Of a stretch of DNA of 32,988 nucleotides, positions 16,146 through 23,893 are shown in pieces. Below the pieces are notes generated by a model. It saw only the letters and a list, made by a program, of their open reading frames with translations. It made no database searches and was not told the DNA's origin. Positions within the stretch are counted from its first letter, which is position 1, and each line of letters starts with the position of its first letter. Source of the DNA: Acidimicrobiales bacterium (GTDB lineage: Bacteria; Actinomycetota; Acidimicrobiia; Acidimicrobiales; SZUA-35). The position numbers were made by a program, and so were the translations under genes. Location of the stretch: the NCBI GenBank assembly GCA_020628065.1, contig JAHDFR010000005.1:76397-109384 (forward strand), given 5' to 3'.

Positions 16146-16175
16146 GGTTAACGTTTAACCAGCTGAGCCGCTCAG
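16146..16175. promoter_or_regulatory. Two adjacent inverted repeats in a divergent promoter region
   Basis: GGTTAA-CGT-TTAACC (16146-16160) is followed after two bases by CTGAG-CCG-CTCAG (16163-16175). Both are perfect, with three-base spacers. They sit between the divergent EAL-like gene (start 15999) and the small membrane protein gene (16231). Dyads of this size resemble repressor operators; function is inferred from position only. Confidence 0.6.
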
Positions 16176-16230
16176 GCCGGGTGGTCGGCGATGCGCCAAT
16201 CCGACCTACGACACGAGGAGAAGGAAGTAG

Positions 16231-16386
16231 ATGGCCCAAAGGAAACGCTCCCACATCGAGCAGCAACGACACAACCGTTGGGCCAACCTTCAATGGGCCG
16301 TCCTGATGATGCTTGTGCTTTTGGCAAGCGTTGCCGCTTTTGTGCTGTTCGACGGGGCCGGTGTGACCGGTGGACACAGCAACTAA
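16231..16386 (+). CDS. Small single-span membrane protein (51 aa)
   Basis: This short frame encodes 51 residues: a basic start (MAQRKRSHIEQQRHNRW), a single hydrophobic segment of about 23 residues (roughly 20-44, containing AVLMMLVLLASVAAFVLF), and a short Gly-rich tail ending GGHSN. A strong purine-rich site, gaggagaaggaag, lies just before the ATG. The positive-inside rule predicts a cytoplasmic N-terminus. No family was recognised. It is convergent with the aldose-1-epimerase-like gene. Confidence 0.7.
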   Translation: MAQRKRSHIEQQRHNRWANLQWAVLMMLVLLASVAAFVLFDGAGVTGGHSN

Positions 16387-16463
16387 ATCGGAGATCAGGT
16401 CGTCTCTGCTCAGCTCGAAGGCAGCGACGCACTGGAGCGCCTCTGCTCCTCAGATTCGGGCCC

Positions 16464-17303
16464 TCAGACTGCCCAGGTGATGAGGTACCAGATCTCGAGT
16501 GATGCGTTTGGGGTGGCCAGTTCCGGCTTGGTGTTGAACTGGTTCGGTGGTCCTGACTGTGGCTCGACACACAGGGCGTGATCAGGCTCGGTGTATATCA
16601 CCCAATGGTCACATGATGACTGCAGTTCGACTGCCAGATGATCACCCCAACGTATACGAGGGTTCTCCGATAGCTGGGTGAAACAGTCATCCCACGGTCC
16701 ATCCGGCACGCCTACCAGCTCTCCGGTCGGAATGCCGGCCGCGTCACGCTTATACATCTTTGCCTCACCGAAGCTCAGCGATGCCTCGTGGCCGTCAAGC
16801 TCACGGACGAACCATGGATGCCAGCCGGCCATGGCCGGCATCACTTCTTCAGCCGTGATCGTCATCCGGCAACGGAAGAATCGATCAGTTAACTCGAAGG
16901 TTTGTGAGACGGAGCCCAGAAAGGGCCATGGATCGTCGAAGGTAAGTGCAATGGCGTCGGAACCGACACGGTGCCATTGAGAGGTGAATCCGGTCCCGTG
17001 CAGCGAATGCTCGCCCATATTGATCGGCATCTGGTATTCGGAGCCATCAAAGGAGAATCGGCCTTCGGCAATTCGGCCCGCCCACGGCACCATGGGGTAG
17101 GCACCCCACCCGAATGGATCGCCTGCCCGGTGCTCGGGCTGGGCTGTAACGAGAAGCTCGCTTTCACCAACGCGAAGAGACGCAAGCCGCCCGCCGTTGG
17201 CTACGTCGATTGTGGCGTCGGCTCCATCGGCGGCGAGGGTGAATTCTTCCAAGCTGTCGTCCACGTGGCCACCGTAGTCGTGACGGTCGCTCCGAGGGTG
17301 CAT
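16464..17303 (-). CDS. Aldose 1-epimerase (galactose mutarotase) family protein
   Basis: A protein of about 279 residues of the mutarotase-like beta-sandwich family, which interconverts alpha and beta anomers of aldohexoses. Typical elements in order are GDPFGWGAYPMVPWAGRI, MGEHSLHGTGF with the substrate-binding His, MAGWHPWFVRE with the catalytic His, and CVEPQSGPPNQFN with the catalytic Glu. The open frame extends to 17489, but that extension overlaps the upstream ligase gene and is not epimerase-like. The ATG at 17303 is preferred, although no clear ribosome-binding site precedes it; a GTG at 17264 is an alternative. It follows the acyl-CoA ligase gene by about 60 bases on the same strand. 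The sugar acted on is unknown. Confidence 0.88.
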   Translation of the reverse strand: MHPRSDRHDYGGHVDDSLEEFTLAADGADATIDVANGGRLASLRVGESELLVTAQPEHRAGDPFGWGAYPMVPWAGRIAEGRFSFDGSEYQMPINMGEHSLHGTGFTSQWHRVGSDAIALTFDDPWPFLGSVSQTFELTDRFFRCRMTITAEEVMPAMAGWHPWFVRELDGHEASLSFGEAKMYKRDAAGIPTGELVGVPDGPWDDCFTQLSENPRIRWGDHLAVELQSSCDHWVIYTEPDHALCVEPQSGPPNQFNTKPELATPNASLEIWYLITWAV

Positions 17304-17365
17304 GGCGTACGGCACTGAAGACGGCGCCCGGGGCGGCCGCCCGAATGCAGCTCCGAATTGGTTTG

Positions 17366-19042
17366 CTACAGCTGTACTACGGCCAAGTCGCCTTTGGCAT
17401 GACTCGACCGGAGGAGCTTCTTGTCGAACTTGCCGACCGACGTTTTGGGAACTTCCTTGACGAGAGCAAACTGATCCGGGAGCCACCATTTCGCCACCTG
17501 TCCCTCGAGGTGTCGGCGGAGTTCTGCGGGTTCAGGTGATTTACCTGGAGCGGGTACGACACAAGCCAGGGGTCGCTCGTCCCACCTCTCATCGGGTACG
17601 CCGATGACGGCCGCTTCCAGCACGTCGGGATGAGACATCAGCAGGTTCTCAAGGTCGACACTCGAGATCCATTCGCCGCCCGACTTGATGACGTCTTTCG
17701 CCCGGTCCGAGATCTGGATGAAACCGTCGGCGGTCAACGTCCCAACGTCGCCGGTCCTCAACCATCCGTCACGAAACTTCTCTTCTGCTGAGTCGTGTAG
17801 GTAGCTTCCTGTCACCCACGGTCCGCGAATCTCGATCTCACCCTGGGAGACACCGTCGTTGGGTAGGACCTGTCCGGCATCGTCGCAAATCCTGATCTCT
17901 ACGCCTGGTAGGGTCCGACCGGTCTTGCATCGCCATTGCATCTCGTCTTCAGGTGATGTGCCTTTAGGCGGTCGGGCTATAGCGGCCAATGGACTGGTCT
18001 CGGTCATTCCCCAAGCCTGGGTGACGGTCACGCCGAAGGTGTCGTCGTAGGCCTGCATCAGACTGGCGGGAACGGCCGAACCACCGCAGATCACCTCCCG
18101 CAAAGAAGAAAGGTCGGCATCCGGACGGTTGTGGAGCAGATCGTTTAACACTGTCGGAACTGCGCCCGAATAAGTGGGGCGCATCTTCTCGATCATCTCG
18201 GCCAGCGGAGCGGCCTGAAGATTTGGCCCGGGCATCACCAGATCAGAGCCAACCATCCATCCGGCGTAGGGCATTCCCCAAGCCATGGCATGGAACATCG
18301 GGACAATCAACAACAGCCGGTCGTCCTGGGTGAAAGCCATGGATTGCGCCCCGGTAACCCCAAGCGAGTGGATAAAGATGGAGCGGTGGGAGTAGGCGAC
18401 GCCTTTCGGATTTCCTGTGGTTCCACTGGTGTAGCACAGGGCGGCCGCCGATCTCTCGGGCACCTGCGGATAGGCAAATCCGGGTGACTGCCCGGCCACG
18501 AGCTGGGCGTAGTCCAGCGTTGGTCCGAGACCCTCAATCGCACTGTTAGCTTCTTTGACAGTCTCCTTGGCAGTTTGACTGTTGGCCTTAGGGCCGATGT
18601 CGGCTTCGGTCCCACCATCGACGACTACGACGTGTTGAACTGTGGTCAACTGCGAACGGATTTCGGCCAAGAGGGGAGCCAGCGAGGCGTCGACGATCAG
18701 AACCTTGTCTTCGGCATGGTTGATGATGTACGTCAACTGGTCCGGGAAGAGCCGTATGTTCAGCGTGTGGAGTACGGCACCCATGCAGGGGACCGCCAGG
18801 TACGCCTCCAGGTGGGATTGATTGTTCCAGCAGAAGGTGCCGACCCGATCACCTGGCTGGACACCCAGGTCCGTCAACGCCGCGGCGAGTCGGTCGGCAT
18901 TGTCGGCGACGTCGGCGAATGTGGCCTGGCGCGGACCGTTGCCATCCCAGGTGATTATCGATGAGTCGGCATGGATCGACCGTCCATGCTGGAGGAGGTG
19001 AAGCACGCCGAGCTCGACGTCCTGCATGGTGCTGGCAAACAT
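17366..19042 (-). CDS. Medium/long-chain fatty-acid-CoA ligase (AlkK-like)
   Basis: A 558-residue AMP-forming acyl-CoA ligase. The N-terminus [15 protein letters not shown] and [34 protein letters not shown] are typical of the AlkK-like branch of fatty acyl-CoA ligases. The phosphate-binding loop is [12 protein letters not shown] and the A5 motif is [10 protein letters not shown]. The A7-A8 region is GWLRTGDVG and [21 protein letters not shown], and A10 is [11 protein letters not shown] with the catalytic lysine. It should feed fatty acids into beta-oxidation or lipid synthesis. The ATG at 19042 is used; a second ATG at 19027 is equally possible because neither has a clear ribosome-binding site. 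An aldose-1-epimerase-like gene follows on the same strand. Confidence 0.93.
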   Translation of the reverse strand: MFASTMQDVELGVLHLLQHGRSIHADSSIITWDGNGPRQATFADVADNADRLAAALTDLGVQPGDRVGTFCWNNQSHLEAYLAVPCMGAVLHTLNIRLFPDQLTYIINHAEDKVLIVDASLAPLLAEIRSQLTTVQHVVVVDGGTEADIGPKANSQTAKETVKEANSAIEGLGPTLDYAQLVAGQSPGFAYPQVPERSAAALCYTSGTTGNPKGVAYSHRSIFIHSLGVTGAQSMAFTQDDRLLLIVPMFHAMAWGMPYAGWMVGSDLVMPGPNLQAAPLAEMIEKMRPTYSGAVPTVLNDLLHNRPDADLSSLREVICGGSAVPASLMQAYDDTFGVTVTQAWGMTETSPLAAIARPPKGTSPEDEMQWRCKTGRTLPGVEIRICDDAGQVLPNDGVSQGEIEIRGPWVTGSYLHDSAEEKFRDGWLRTGDVGTLTADGFIQISDRAKDVIKSGGEWISSVDLENLLMSHPDVLEAAVIGVPDERWDERPLACVVPAPGKSPEPAELRRHLEGQVAKWWLPDQFALVKEVPKTSVGKFDKKLLRSSHAKGDLAVVQL

Positions 19043-19118
19043 GGTGCCCAGTGTTGTTCAGCGCTGAAGCGGTAAGCCAATCGAGGAACCTGCCTCGGCC
19101 GGGATCGGTAGTGGTTAC

Positions 19119-20006
19119 CTAGCGGCGCGTGCGGGCCTGTTGAACTGCGTAGAAGGCAACGGCGGCAGCAGATCCGACATTTATGGAGTCGACCTCACCT
19201 GACATGGGGATTCGAAGACGATCGTCGGCGGCGTCCAACGTCGCCGTTGACAAGCCAGGGCCCTCCGAGCCGAGCAGGATGCCCACAGGCTCATCATCTG
19301 ACAGCATCAAGTCACCGATATCCACGGCGTGCGGATCGGGTGTCAACGCCAGTAATCGGAACCCGCGACGGCTGAGTTGTGCCAGGTCTTCGGGGAAAGG
19401 TCCGAGCCGTGCGTACGGCGTCGAGTACGCCTCACCCATCGAGACGCGGCCGCATCGTCGATACAGCGGGTCACAGCACGACTTGTCCATGACAAAGGCG
19501 TCAACATCGAGAGCAGCAGCGCAACGGAGGATGACCCCAAGGTTCGTCGGATTGTTGATGTTCTCCAGCACGACCGCCGTTCGTACGCCGGTGAGGGCTT
19601 GGTGGAGGTCGAGCAGGGGGCGTCGTCTAAAGCAAGCCAAGACACCCCGGTGCAGGTGATATCCGGTGACGTGAATGAGCACCTGAGGACCGCAGGCGAA
19701 CAGTGGAACATCACCGGGGATCGGCTCGGGAAGGGGCTTTGTCCGTGCGCCGTCCACCAACATCGATTCCAACTGGTAGCCGGCTCTCAGAGCCCGCTCG
19801 ACCACGATGTCACCCTCGGCAATGAAGAAGCCAGCCATGTCGCCGCCGGGGAGCTCCCGCTCTCGGCGCAAGACGTGGTCTCTGAGCCCTTGGAAGACCT
19901 CAATCCGAGTGTCGTCCGGGTCGGTTATTTCGATCCGATTGATGTCAGCGAGGGTACCGGCTGACGTCGGGGCCGACGTGCTCGGTGAACAGCTTAAGAA
20001 CCTCAC
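19119..20006 (-). CDS. TrmH (SpoU) family RNA methyltransferase
   Basis: A SPOUT-fold, SAM-dependent RNA 2'-O-methyltransferase with a substrate-binding N-domain (FFIAEGDIVVERALRAGY) and all three SpoU motifs. Motif 1 is ENINNPTNLGVILRCAAAL, motif 2 is GILLGSEGPGLS and motif 3 is IPMSGEVDSINVGSAAAVAFY. The target RNA cannot be assigned. The start is a problem. The family's N-terminal ITDPDDTRIEVFQGLRD is present, but no ATG, GTG or TTG lies between it and the stop of the upstream SelW-like gene. The nearest start is the GTG at 20006, with ATGs at 20018 and 20033; all overlap that gene by 62-89 bases in another frame. The two genes are therefore translationally linked or the start is unusual. 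Confidence 0.85.
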   Translation of the reverse strand: MRFLSCSPSTSAPTSAGTLADINRIEITDPDDTRIEVFQGLRDHVLRRERELPGGDMAGFFIAEGDIVVERALRAGYQLESMLVDGARTKPLPEPIPGDVPLFACGPQVLIHVTGYHLHRGVLACFRRRPLLDLHQALTGVRTAVVLENINNPTNLGVILRCAAALDVDAFVMDKSCCDPLYRRCGRVSMGEAYSTPYARLGPFPEDLAQLSRRGFRLLALTPDPHAVDIGDLMLSDDEPVGILLGSEGPGLSTATLDAADDRLRIPMSGEVDSINVGSAAAVAFYAVQQARTRR

Positions 20007-20211
20007 CGGGCTCGGCATGACGACCGGTCTCACCCTTGCTGTAAATGGTCTCGCCGTTGACGGTTACATCAAATACACCCTTGGCGCCGGTCACCAGGGT
20101 CAGCTGGTCGATGACGTTCTGGTAGTTGTAGAGAAGTTCGTTCGTCGCGCTCACGGCACGCTCTGAATAGTCTCAAGGGACGCAGTACGCTATTTCAACC
20201 TTGTAGCTCAT
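19945..20211 (-). CDS. SelW-like (Rdx family) selenoprotein with in-frame TGA
   Basis: From the ATG at 20211 the frame reads MSYKVEIAYCVP, then TGA (20175-20173), then DYSERAVSATNELLYNY and on to a TGA stop at 19945, for 88 residues including the TGA-encoded one. Downstream, LVTGAKGVFDVTVNGETIYSK and AEPGEVLKLF match the Rdx/SelW/SelT/SelH thioredoxin-like family, whose N-terminal redox motif is CxxC or CxxU. Here the TGA occupies exactly the second site (C-V-P-U). AGGA lies seven bases before the ATG. A hairpin with a GU-containing loop follows the TGA at SECIS distance. Conventional reading would begin at a GTG (20154) and lose the whole redox motif. Selenocysteine insertion is inferred; the alternative is a nonsense mutation of a Cys codon. 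Family function is thiol redox chemistry. Confidence 0.83.
20146..20160 (-). promoter_or_regulatory. Candidate bacterial SECIS hairpin
   Basis: On the minus strand, 12 bases after the in-frame TGA, CGTGC (20160-20156) pairs with GCGCG (20150-20146). The stem has five pairs, one of them G-U, with the five-base loop CGTGA, whose GU begins 18 bases after the TGA. A short stem with a GU-containing apical loop at about this distance is what SelB recognises in known bacterial selenoprotein mRNAs. Confidence 0.6.
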
Positions 20212-20319
20212 ACATGCATCCTAGCGGTCGCTCCCACCCGGCAGTGTCGTCACCAGGGACGATGATCGTCTTGGCAACAACCGGTCGGCTTGATGACCCT
20301 GGCTGATTGGGCGAGGCGC

Positions 20320-20325
20320 TATATT
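20320..20325 (+). promoter_or_regulatory. Candidate -10 box of the flavodoxin gene
   Basis: TATATT lies eight bases before the ATG at 20334, and no ribosome-binding site is present. This fits a leaderless transcript, common in Actinobacteria. No good -35 hexamer is seen at 16-18 bases. Confidence 0.4.
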
Positions 20326-20333
20326 CACTACGT

Positions 20334-20762
20334 ATGAAGGCGTTGGTCATCTACGAAACTCTGACCGGAAACACGAGGACCGCCTCGTACGAGATTGCGG
20401 GTCGGCTCTCGGCTGCGGGCGTTGCAACCGAGGTCTCCCCAATCACGGCAGTCGATCTGCAGGCGCTCTCCGACGCCGATCTGGTGATCGTGGGCAGTTG
20501 GACCGACGGAATCTTCTTCTTTGGGCAGAGGCCCGGTCGTGCCAGTCGACTGGCCAAGAATCTACCCAGGATCGACGGCAAGAAGGCTGTTGTTTTCTGC
20601 ACCTACGCCCTCGACTGTGGCCCGACCCTCGAAAAACTGGAGAGGATCGTTCGTATGGCCGGCGGGGATGTGCTTGGTGGTTACTCCATCCGCCGCGATG
20701 ATCTCGCCGGTGGGTCGAAAGAGCTGGCCGACCGTCTCCTTGGAGTGCTGGAAAGCACGTAA
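20334..20762 (+). CDS. Flavodoxin-like protein
   Basis: A 142-residue single-domain protein with the flavodoxin fold. The first strand and phosphate loop are MKALVIYETLTGNTRTASYEI, in which T-x-TGNT binds the FMN phosphate. ADLVIVGSWTDGIFFFGQRP fits the second FMN loop, with its aromatic cluster next to the ring. KKAVVFCTYALDCGPTLEKL is the third conserved strand-loop. It should act as a one-electron carrier or NAD(P)H-linked redox partner. It is divergent from the SelW-like gene, and both are redox proteins. Downstream and convergent is the fatty acid desaturase, a di-iron enzyme that needs an electron donor; a functional link is speculative. The ATG at 20334 begins the conserved first strand, so the open extension to 20307 is unlikely. 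Confidence 0.85.
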   Translation: MKALVIYETLTGNTRTASYEIAGRLSAAGVATEVSPITAVDLQALSDADLVIVGSWTDGIFFFGQRPGRASRLAKNLPRIDGKKAVVFCTYALDCGPTLEKLERIVRMAGGDVLGGYSIRRDDLAGGSKELADRLLGVLEST

Positions 20763-20790
20763 CCGGGATCGTGGCCCCCGGACGAAGGCG

Positions 20791-21795
20791 CTAGTCGAGA
20801 CTTAAAAAGCTGGTAGTCGTTTCTCGGCGGTCGGCTGGTGCCGGTCGGCCGCTTTCCTCCTCGGCGGAGGCCAGAGCCTTCCACAGGCTGACATATGACG
20901 GGTATTCGATTTCAGGAACCAGCCAGCCTGAGGTCACCAGCTCATCATGGAGCTTCGGCAAGTTTCGCCACGGCACACCCATATCGACGTGATGAGCTAG
21001 ATGCCACCCAGTGTGGTAGGGCGCCATCCAGAACCGCGCCATCCGACTCTGGCGAATAACGTGGGTCGTTTCACGGCGATCCTTCGAGCGGGCCATGCCA
21101 CCGTGCTCGGCCAGGGCGCGCAGCCGATTGGAGACCTTCCAACCAGTTGACCACGCCGCCATCCAGACCAAATAAAGCAATGGTCGTTGCACCACGACAC
21201 ACGCACCCACAAGGACGGCCTGGACGCCGATGATCTGAAGGGCTTCAGTTCTCCCCTTGGCCACCGCCCGGCCCAACACGCGCAGGTTCTTGTAAGCGCT
21301 GATGCCGATGGCATCCCTCGTCAGTTTCCGCCGCATCGAAGCCTGAGAGATGGGATAGCCCTGATAGAGACTCAGGTCTGGTTCCTTTGGGCCCATCTCA
21401 TCGCGGTGATGAGCGAAATGCGCCCGGCGATAGGCCAGCATGGCCTGCAGCGACGGATACGCCAGTAACCATCGGCCGGCGAAGTCGTTGGCCGTCTGAT
21501 TGGAGAACAACAGCCGATGAGCGGCCTCGTGAGCGAGGATGTTCAACAAGGCGTGGCCCCGGAACATGAGGACAAAGCCGACGAGATAGGCCCACCAGGT
21601 GTTGACCACGCCGACCAGAGCCAATAGTCCGAACGTCTGGATCAGCGCCCCCAAGACCGTCAGCAGGTTACGACCGTTGTCAATGTTGCGCAGATCGTGG
21701 CGGATAGCGGCGTGAGGCTTAGCTGAAGCCGTCAGCCGGTCGGTGGGAAGAACATCGGGCAGGAGCGCCCGGTCGGGCACCATCGTCGAAGCCAT
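20791..21795 (-). CDS. Membrane fatty acid desaturase family protein
   Basis: A 334-residue di-iron membrane enzyme. The three histidine boxes are HEAAH (near residue 90), HFAHH (near 126) and HLAHH (near 268), in normal order and spacing. Hydrophobic spans lie at about 45-85 (LLTVLGALIQTFGLLALVG and WWAYLVGFVLMF) and 190-215 (VQAVLVGACVVV and LLYLVWMAAW). It inserts a double bond or hydroxyl into a lipid or related chain using O2; regiospecificity and substrate are not evident. A carotenoid ketolase or hydroxylase-type activity is an alternative for this superfamily. A perfect 13-base palindrome sits immediately before the start codon. The gene lies downstream of the amidase on the same strand but has its own apparent promoter. 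Confidence 0.9.
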   Translation of the reverse strand: MASTMVPDRALLPDVLPTDRLTASAKPHAAIRHDLRNIDNGRNLLTVLGALIQTFGLLALVGVVNTWWAYLVGFVLMFRGHALLNILAHEAAHRLLFSNQTANDFAGRWLLAYPSLQAMLAYRRAHFAHHRDEMGPKEPDLSLYQGYPISQASMRRKLTRDAIGISAYKNLRVLGRAVAKGRTEALQIIGVQAVLVGACVVVQRPLLYLVWMAAWSTGWKVSNRLRALAEHGGMARSKDRRETTHVIRQSRMARFWMAPYHTGWHLAHHVDMGVPWRNLPKLHDELVTSGWLVPEIEYPSYVSLWKALASAEEESGRPAPADRRETTTSFLSLD

Positions 21796-21798
21796 GAA

Positions 21799-21811
21799 AT
21801 CTACTGTAGAT
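21799..21811 (-). promoter_or_regulatory. Palindromic candidate operator before the desaturase start
   Basis: ATCTAC-T-GTAGAT is a perfect 13-base palindrome ending three bases from the desaturase ATG. On the coding strand it includes TACAGT, seven bases before the ATG, which would serve as a -10 box for a leaderless mRNA. A regulator bound here would block transcription or translation. Confidence 0.6.
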
Positions 21812-21901
21812 GGTCGGTGCGGCCGTCTCCAGGGAGACTGGCGAGTGGAGCGCCAGCGGTATCGGGCGAAGCAATCGAGGTCGCGCCACAGCTCTTGGCT
21901 C

Positions 21902-23368
21902 TTAGTCCAGCGGGGGCGGCGTGAAGCCTCCTAACAGGCGCTCCAGCTGCTCGGCCACCGCCAGGCAGGTCTTGTCCTCAAGATAAGGCCCGACGACCTG
22001 AACACCGATTGGTAGGCCGTTGGAGTGTGTTGCGACCGGCACCGCGGTTGCCGGTAGATAGACGACTCCGAACAGCCCCATCCACCTCATTTGATCGGTG
22101 TAAGGACGGGCGGTGCCGGCGACCGAGATCGTTCGGTCGCTCATCGGATGACTGTGGTCGTGCTCGATCGCCACCGTGGGCGAAATGGGAGCCAACACGA
22201 CGTCCCACTCAGCGAAGAACTCAAGCCAGCGCTGTCGCATCTGAAGTCGGCGCTCGTTTCGCGAGAGCCACTGGCGATGTCGCAGCGTGGCGCCGGCGAC
22301 CCCCAGGCCACCGGAGATCGACCGGCCTTCGGCCAGAGCGGCTGCCATCTCCTCCAGCTCGGCCATCGACCAACTTCCCGACAACGCTGATCCGAGTAGG
22401 TCGTCAAAGGTTGCGTCGGCCTTGGCAAAGTCAAAGCCGTCAGGTCGGATGTCGAAGTTTACCTCGGCCCCATTGTCGGCCAATGACGTGGCGGCGGTGA
22501 TGACTGCTTGTTCGATCTCGGGATCGACCGGGCAGTAGTCATCGTTGGCCCACACGGCCACTCTCAGCGGTCTATCGGATGACGGTCTTGCCGGGGGCAG
22601 CTGCAACGACCAGGCTTTGCTTTCCCATGAGTTCGGTCCGATCAACAGGTCGAGGGCTCGACGGCAGTCCTGTACGGTTCGGGCCATGGGGCCGACGACT
22701 GCGATGTCTCCCAAGGTAAGCGTCCCCGGAGGGCCGGGGATTTGACCCCGACCTGACACGATCCCATAGCTGGGTTTGTGGCCTACCACCCCGCACATGG
22801 CGGCCGGATTGCGGATCGAGCCGGCGATGTCGCTACCCACCTCAAGGGCGGAGAAACCAGCGGCTAGTGCGCCCGCCGACCCCCCTGAACTGCCACCAAC
22901 ACTTCGTGCAGTGTCCCAGGGATTGTTTGACGTTCCGTGTACCTCGTTGAATGTCTGCACGTCGCCGGCGTACAGCGGCAGGTTGCTCTTGCCGAAGATG
23001 ATGGCACCGGCCGACTTCAGACGCGTGACAACGTCGGCGTCGCTGTCCGGGATGTAGTCGCGTAGCTCAACCGCCCCCGAGGTCGTTGGCATCCCGGTGA
23101 CCATGAACGAGTCCTTTATGGTCATCGGCAGACCGGCCAAGGGCGTCACGTCGTCGTCAATAGCGCCTTTGGCTCGAGCCTGATCAACGGCGCTTGCCTG
23201 CCGTTGGGCCGCCTCAAGGTCGCGAGCCACGATGAGGTTCAACCGAGGGTCGATCCGGTCGATCCGGTCCACGGTCAATTGCAGGAGCTCCCTAGCCGAG
23301 ATCGAGCCGGACTGGAGCTCGAACATCTGCTTCTCTGCCGAGGCGTTGAGGAGGGCGGGATCGTCCAT
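21902..23368 (-). CDS. Amidase signature family enzyme
   Basis: A 488-residue amidase with an intact Ser-cisSer-Lys triad: the lysine in LPMTIKDSF, the cis-serine in SVGGSSGGSAGALAAG and the nucleophile serine in GSDIAGSIRNPAA. GTSNNPWD, VVGHKPSYG and the C-terminal NGLPIGVQVVGP are family hallmarks. It hydrolyses an amide to acid and ammonia. No gatB or gatC is nearby, and the sequence looks like a stand-alone amidase rather than GatA. The ATG at 23368 has gagag upstream. It is divergent from a small lipoprotein gene. The substrate is unknown; many relatives act on fatty, aryl or peptide amides. Confidence 0.92.
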   Translation of the reverse strand: MDDPALLNASAEKQMFELQSGSISARELLQLTVDRIDRIDPRLNLIVARDLEAAQRQASAVDQARAKGAIDDDVTPLAGLPMTIKDSFMVTGMPTTSGAVELRDYIPDSDADVVTRLKSAGAIIFGKSNLPLYAGDVQTFNEVHGTSNNPWDTARSVGGSSGGSAGALAAGFSALEVGSDIAGSIRNPAAMCGVVGHKPSYGIVSGRGQIPGPPGTLTLGDIAVVGPMARTVQDCRRALDLLIGPNSWESKAWSLQLPPARPSSDRPLRVAVWANDDYCPVDPEIEQAVITAATSLADNGAEVNFDIRPDGFDFAKADATFDDLLGSALSGSWSMAELEEMAAALAEGRSISGGLGVAGATLRHRQWLSRNERRLQMRQRWLEFFAEWDVVLAPISPTVAIEHDHSHPMSDRTISVAGTARPYTDQMRWMGLFGVVYLPATAVPVATHSNGLPIGVQVVGPYLEDKTCLAVAEQLERLLGGFTPPPLD

Positions 23369-23409
23369 GGACTATCTCTCGATTCCTGTTGCGAGTACTG
23401 TCGACTGCT

Positions 23410-23428
23410 CAAATTCGGCCAAATTCGG
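23410..23428. repeat. Direct repeat caaattcgg x2, 10-base period
   Basis: CAAATTCGG occurs at 23410-23418 and again at 23420-23428, one helical turn apart. It lies in the divergent intergenic region between the amidase (23368, minus) and lipoprotein (23561, plus) genes. A tandem protein-binding site is possible; nothing else supports this. Confidence 0.5.
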
Positions 23429-23560
23429 GCCTAATCCACGTTTGCAATCGCCTCCAAGCCTACGCTGGTCGCAACCTGCCTGGCGGCGCCGAAGGTCACC
23501 GAGTCTGACGACGCCGCTAGACGGAGCCGTCGGTCGTTCAGGTCAGCTTGGAGGAAACAC

Positions 23561-23881
23561 ATGGCCATGGGTGGTACGTGGAGGAAGGTATCGACACTTT
23601 GTGGCGCGGGGCTGTTTGCGGTGGCACTGGCCGGTTGCGCCGATCGGCCATCGAGCGAGGCGTTGACCGACTCCATCTTGCGGGCCAGCGACTCGCAGGC
23701 CATCGAGCTCTCCAATGAGCAAGCTTCCTGCATTGCCGAGGCCTTGCTCGACAGCGATCTGGCCGACGTGACCGTGACCGGATTGGCCGAGAACTTTGAT
23801 CAGCCGGCGGTGGCGGCGGCCGACGCCGACAACGTGGAGGCCATCGTTGCCGATGCCGCTGTCAGCTGCTCCGGGAGCTAG
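23561..23881 (+). CDS. Small predicted lipoprotein
   Basis: A 106-residue exported protein. The N-terminal signal has basic residues (TWRK), a hydrophobic core (LCGAGLFAVAL) and a lipobox LAGC with the cysteine near residue 26, so it should be lipid-anchored on the outer face of the membrane. The mature part is Ala/Asp-rich and acidic, with two cysteines (SCIAEALL and VSCSGS) that could form a disulfide. No known domain was recognised. The ggagg at 23550 supports the ATG at 23561. psuG starts 12 bases after the stop and is probably cotranscribed. Confidence 0.83.
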   Translation: MAMGGTWRKVSTLCGAGLFAVALAGCADRPSSEALTDSILRASDSQAIELSNEQASCIAEALLDSDLADVTVTGLAENFDQPAVAAADADNVEAIVADAAVSCSGS

Positions 23882-23893
23882 CCTGTCGCTTCG

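Noticed and set aside
19377-19964. 195-residue plus-strand frame opposite the methyltransferase gene
   Set aside because: It is a shadow of the TrmH-type gene, with no motif or ribosome-binding site.
19945-20154. 69-residue protein starting at the GTG at 20154 as a complete gene
   Set aside because: It lacks the N-terminal strand and redox motif of its family. These are present upstream in the same frame, interrupted only by one TGA at the expected Sec position, with a better ribosome-binding site at 20211.
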